From Alphaproteobacteria bacterium (lineage in GTDB: Bacteria > Pseudomonadota > Gammaproteobacteria > Burkholderiales > Burkholderiaceae_C): a stretch of DNA of 44,717 nt. The notes beneath the pieces are model-generated. The model did not search any database. It was given only the letters and a program-made list of their open reading frames with translations, and was not told the DNA's origin. This document shows, in pieces, positions 43,868-44,717 of this stretch. Both the position numbers and the translations under genes were made by a program. Position 1 is the first letter of the stretch. Each line of letters opens with the position of its first letter. Location of the stretch: contig JASGCM010000023.1 of NCBI GenBank assembly GCA_030054175.1, forward strand, positions 1 through 44,717, read 5' to 3'.

Positions 43868-44036
43868 TCAATCTGAAGTGGGAAGCAAAAGGATAAAGTG
43901 AATCTTTTCTTTATCTGGCAGATACAAAACTTCACCCCCTAGGACACCCAATAAGTTCTTGACTAAAAACAGGCCCAACCCAGTACCGGCTTGTCGGCGC
44001 ACCCAACGGGTCTGCTTGATGCAACCTCTCGATGCG
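43868..44036 (-). pseudogene. Histidine kinase C-terminal remnant (HATPase end)
   Basis: Read on the minus strand, RIERLHQADPLG (44036-44001) is the F-box-like part of an ATPase domain. After one extra base it continues RRQAGTGLGLFLVKNLLGVL (G2 box GTGLGLFLV), then GGEVLYLPDKEKIHFILLLP, to a TGA at 43870-43868. This is the end of a sensor kinase, and everything N-terminal (sensor, dimerisation domain with the His, N box) is missing. The short open frame 43932-44117 joins it to an unrelated N-terminus. It precedes the response-regulator remnant by 86 bp, so the two once formed a kinase-regulator pair. Confidence 0.75.
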
Positions 44037-44117
44037 CCCGCTACCGATGCGAAACACGTTTGACGTGTGGCTCCCGCCGCCAGTAGAGGCTCCTTTCTTG
44101 TGCTTCTTCTTGCCCAT
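43932..44117 (-). other. Chimeric short ORF across the kinase-remnant junction
   Basis: 61 codons from ATG 44117. The first 27 residues (MGKKKHKKGASTGGGSHTS and on) are basic and not recognised, and from residue 28 the frame runs into the kinase remnant (RIERLHQADPLG) and then out of frame to a stop at 43932. It begins 50 bp after the end of the McrC-like sequence on the same strand. It is most simply the front of a small gene brought in with the restriction-like segment and joined to kinase DNA near 44037. Expression is uncertain. Confidence 0.45.
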
Positions 44118-44166
44118 CCGCTTAACTCCGTGATTAAAGGCCGAGCATGTGCCCTGCCTTGAAGTC

Positions 44167-44717
44167 CTAAAGAAGCGCCCCCGAGATCCCTGTCGCCAGA
44201 TTCGCTGAAAAAGTCCTAAGCGCGCCCGCCTTGGAAATCAGGCGGCTCTCGATCTGGACGCCAATGATCCGCACCTCCTCCACTTGGGCCTTCTCAAACA
44301 CCATGCAGCTGCCCACAGGCTGTGGCGCATCGCTAGGCGGGGCAGGGTACGCCAGTACAATCAGATTGCAGCCTGTAGCCTGAGAAAAAGCCAGCGCCTC
44401 GTAGATATCAGCCTCGGTGATGCGAAGCTGCCCCTTCTCGACATGCCCTTTGTACTTGGCGTCCAGCAGCATTCGAGGCCTCGTGCCATCTGACTCAATC
44501 ACGCAATCGGGAAAGACCGACAGTTTGCTCACGGCCCCTGTGCTCACCTTGGTCTTGGTGCCCAGCGCGAAGCCTTTCTGCGGCACTACGGCCGAGCGCC
44601 CAAAACCCAGTCGGACAGCCACAGTCAACAGGTCTTCCCACACCCGCCAGGTCGAAACTAAGTTGAATCGCCCCGGGTTTCGTGGAGGCCAATTGGTTTA
44701 AGTTGAGACCTCGGTCT
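44167..44717 (-). pseudogene. McrC-like PD-(D/E)XK restriction nuclease, partial and frameshifted
   Basis: The nuclease end is clear from 44643 down: VWEDLLTVAVRLGFG, then FPDCVIESDG and LLDAKYKGHVEKGQL with the Pro-Asp...Asp-x-Lys catalytic pattern, then ADIYEALAFSQATGCNLIVL. This matches the McrC component of McrBC-type systems, which cut modified DNA together with a GTPase (McrB). Upstream in this frame a TAA stands at 44700-44698. The sequence that looks like the preceding part (AIQLSFDLAG) is in another frame that is open to the window edge, so one extra base near 44643-44648 breaks the gene. The N-terminal half and any mcrB lie outside the window. Confidence 0.62.

Noticed and set aside
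1..44717. CRISPR array, prophage, rRNA or tRNA genes
   Set aside because: No regularly spaced direct repeats, phage structural genes or RNA gene sequences were recognised on either strand. Short tRNAs could be missed without a covariance search.

Overview
The window is a gene-dense, GC-rich chromosomal segment of a betaproteobacterium. It most likely belongs to Burkholderiales, family Comamonadaceae or close. This rests on the family make-up (Bug-type tripartite receptor, BPSS1780-type membrane protein, DUF3579 protein, CobD/CbiB-like protein) and on the blocks argD-argF, DUF3579/rpsT/murJ, hda-HAD-pcnB-folK and rpsP-rimM-trmD-rplS. The genus cannot be fixed from the sequence alone. No rRNA, tRNA, CRISPR array or prophage was seen.

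Layout. (1) 1-471 has no convincing gene. It holds a 160-bp MITE-like element (259-418) with terminal inverted repeats and a TTAG target duplication. (2) 472-6568 is a catabolic-looking locus. A minus-strand operon (SDR, Bug solute-binding protein, VOC protein) diverges from a plus-strand molybdenum hydroxylase of the CoxL-CoxS-CoxM type, with an operator-like palindrome between them. (3) 6596-12926 holds a membrane protein translationally coupled to thrB, then polA, an exported dienelactone-hydrolase-like protein and a ZIP metal transporter. (4) 12944-18539 combines an 8-oxoguanine deaminase, a MOFRL glycerate kinase, a broken Crp/Fnr regulator, an adenine/adenosine deaminase and a flavin monooxygenase. 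It reads as a purine deamination and glyoxylate/glycerate assimilation neighbourhood. (5) 18578-27293 holds argD-argF-ykgJ, DUF3579, rpsT, murJ, a SirB1 protein and purM, then the start of an operon with AI-2E and hda. (6) 27290-32040 continues with a HAD phosphatase, pcnB, folK, a DUF486 membrane protein and a low-affinity phosphate transport pair (DUF47 + PiT). (7) 32071-39870 holds a TM2-like protein and a GNAT enzyme, then the rpsP-rimM-trmD-rplS operon, a NUDIX CoA pyrophosphatase, a CobD/CbiB-like protein, rsgA, an M48 protease and orn. (8) 40118-42565 holds an RhlE-type DEAD-box helicase and a second SDR.

The last 2.1 kb (42596-44717) is unlike the rest. Every recognisable gene there is on the minus strand and is broken. 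A surface-adhesin-E-like protein has an amber codon at its signal-peptide cleavage site. An OmpR-type response regulator carries a -1 frameshift. Only the C-terminal end of a histidine kinase remains, with a +1 frameshift and a foreign N-terminus. A McrC-like PD-(D/E)XK restriction nuclease is frameshifted and runs off the window. About 45 other genes read cleanly (one other pseudogene is the Crp/Fnr gene), so this looks like a decaying locus next to the edge of a defence-gene insertion. Poor sequence quality near a contig end is the main alternative.

No wholly new system is claimed. The best leads are the MITE, the decayed signalling/restriction junction, the Crp/Fnr deletion beside a retained FNR-like box, the molybdenum-hydroxylase locus with a non-canonical SDR, and the purine/glycerate cluster.
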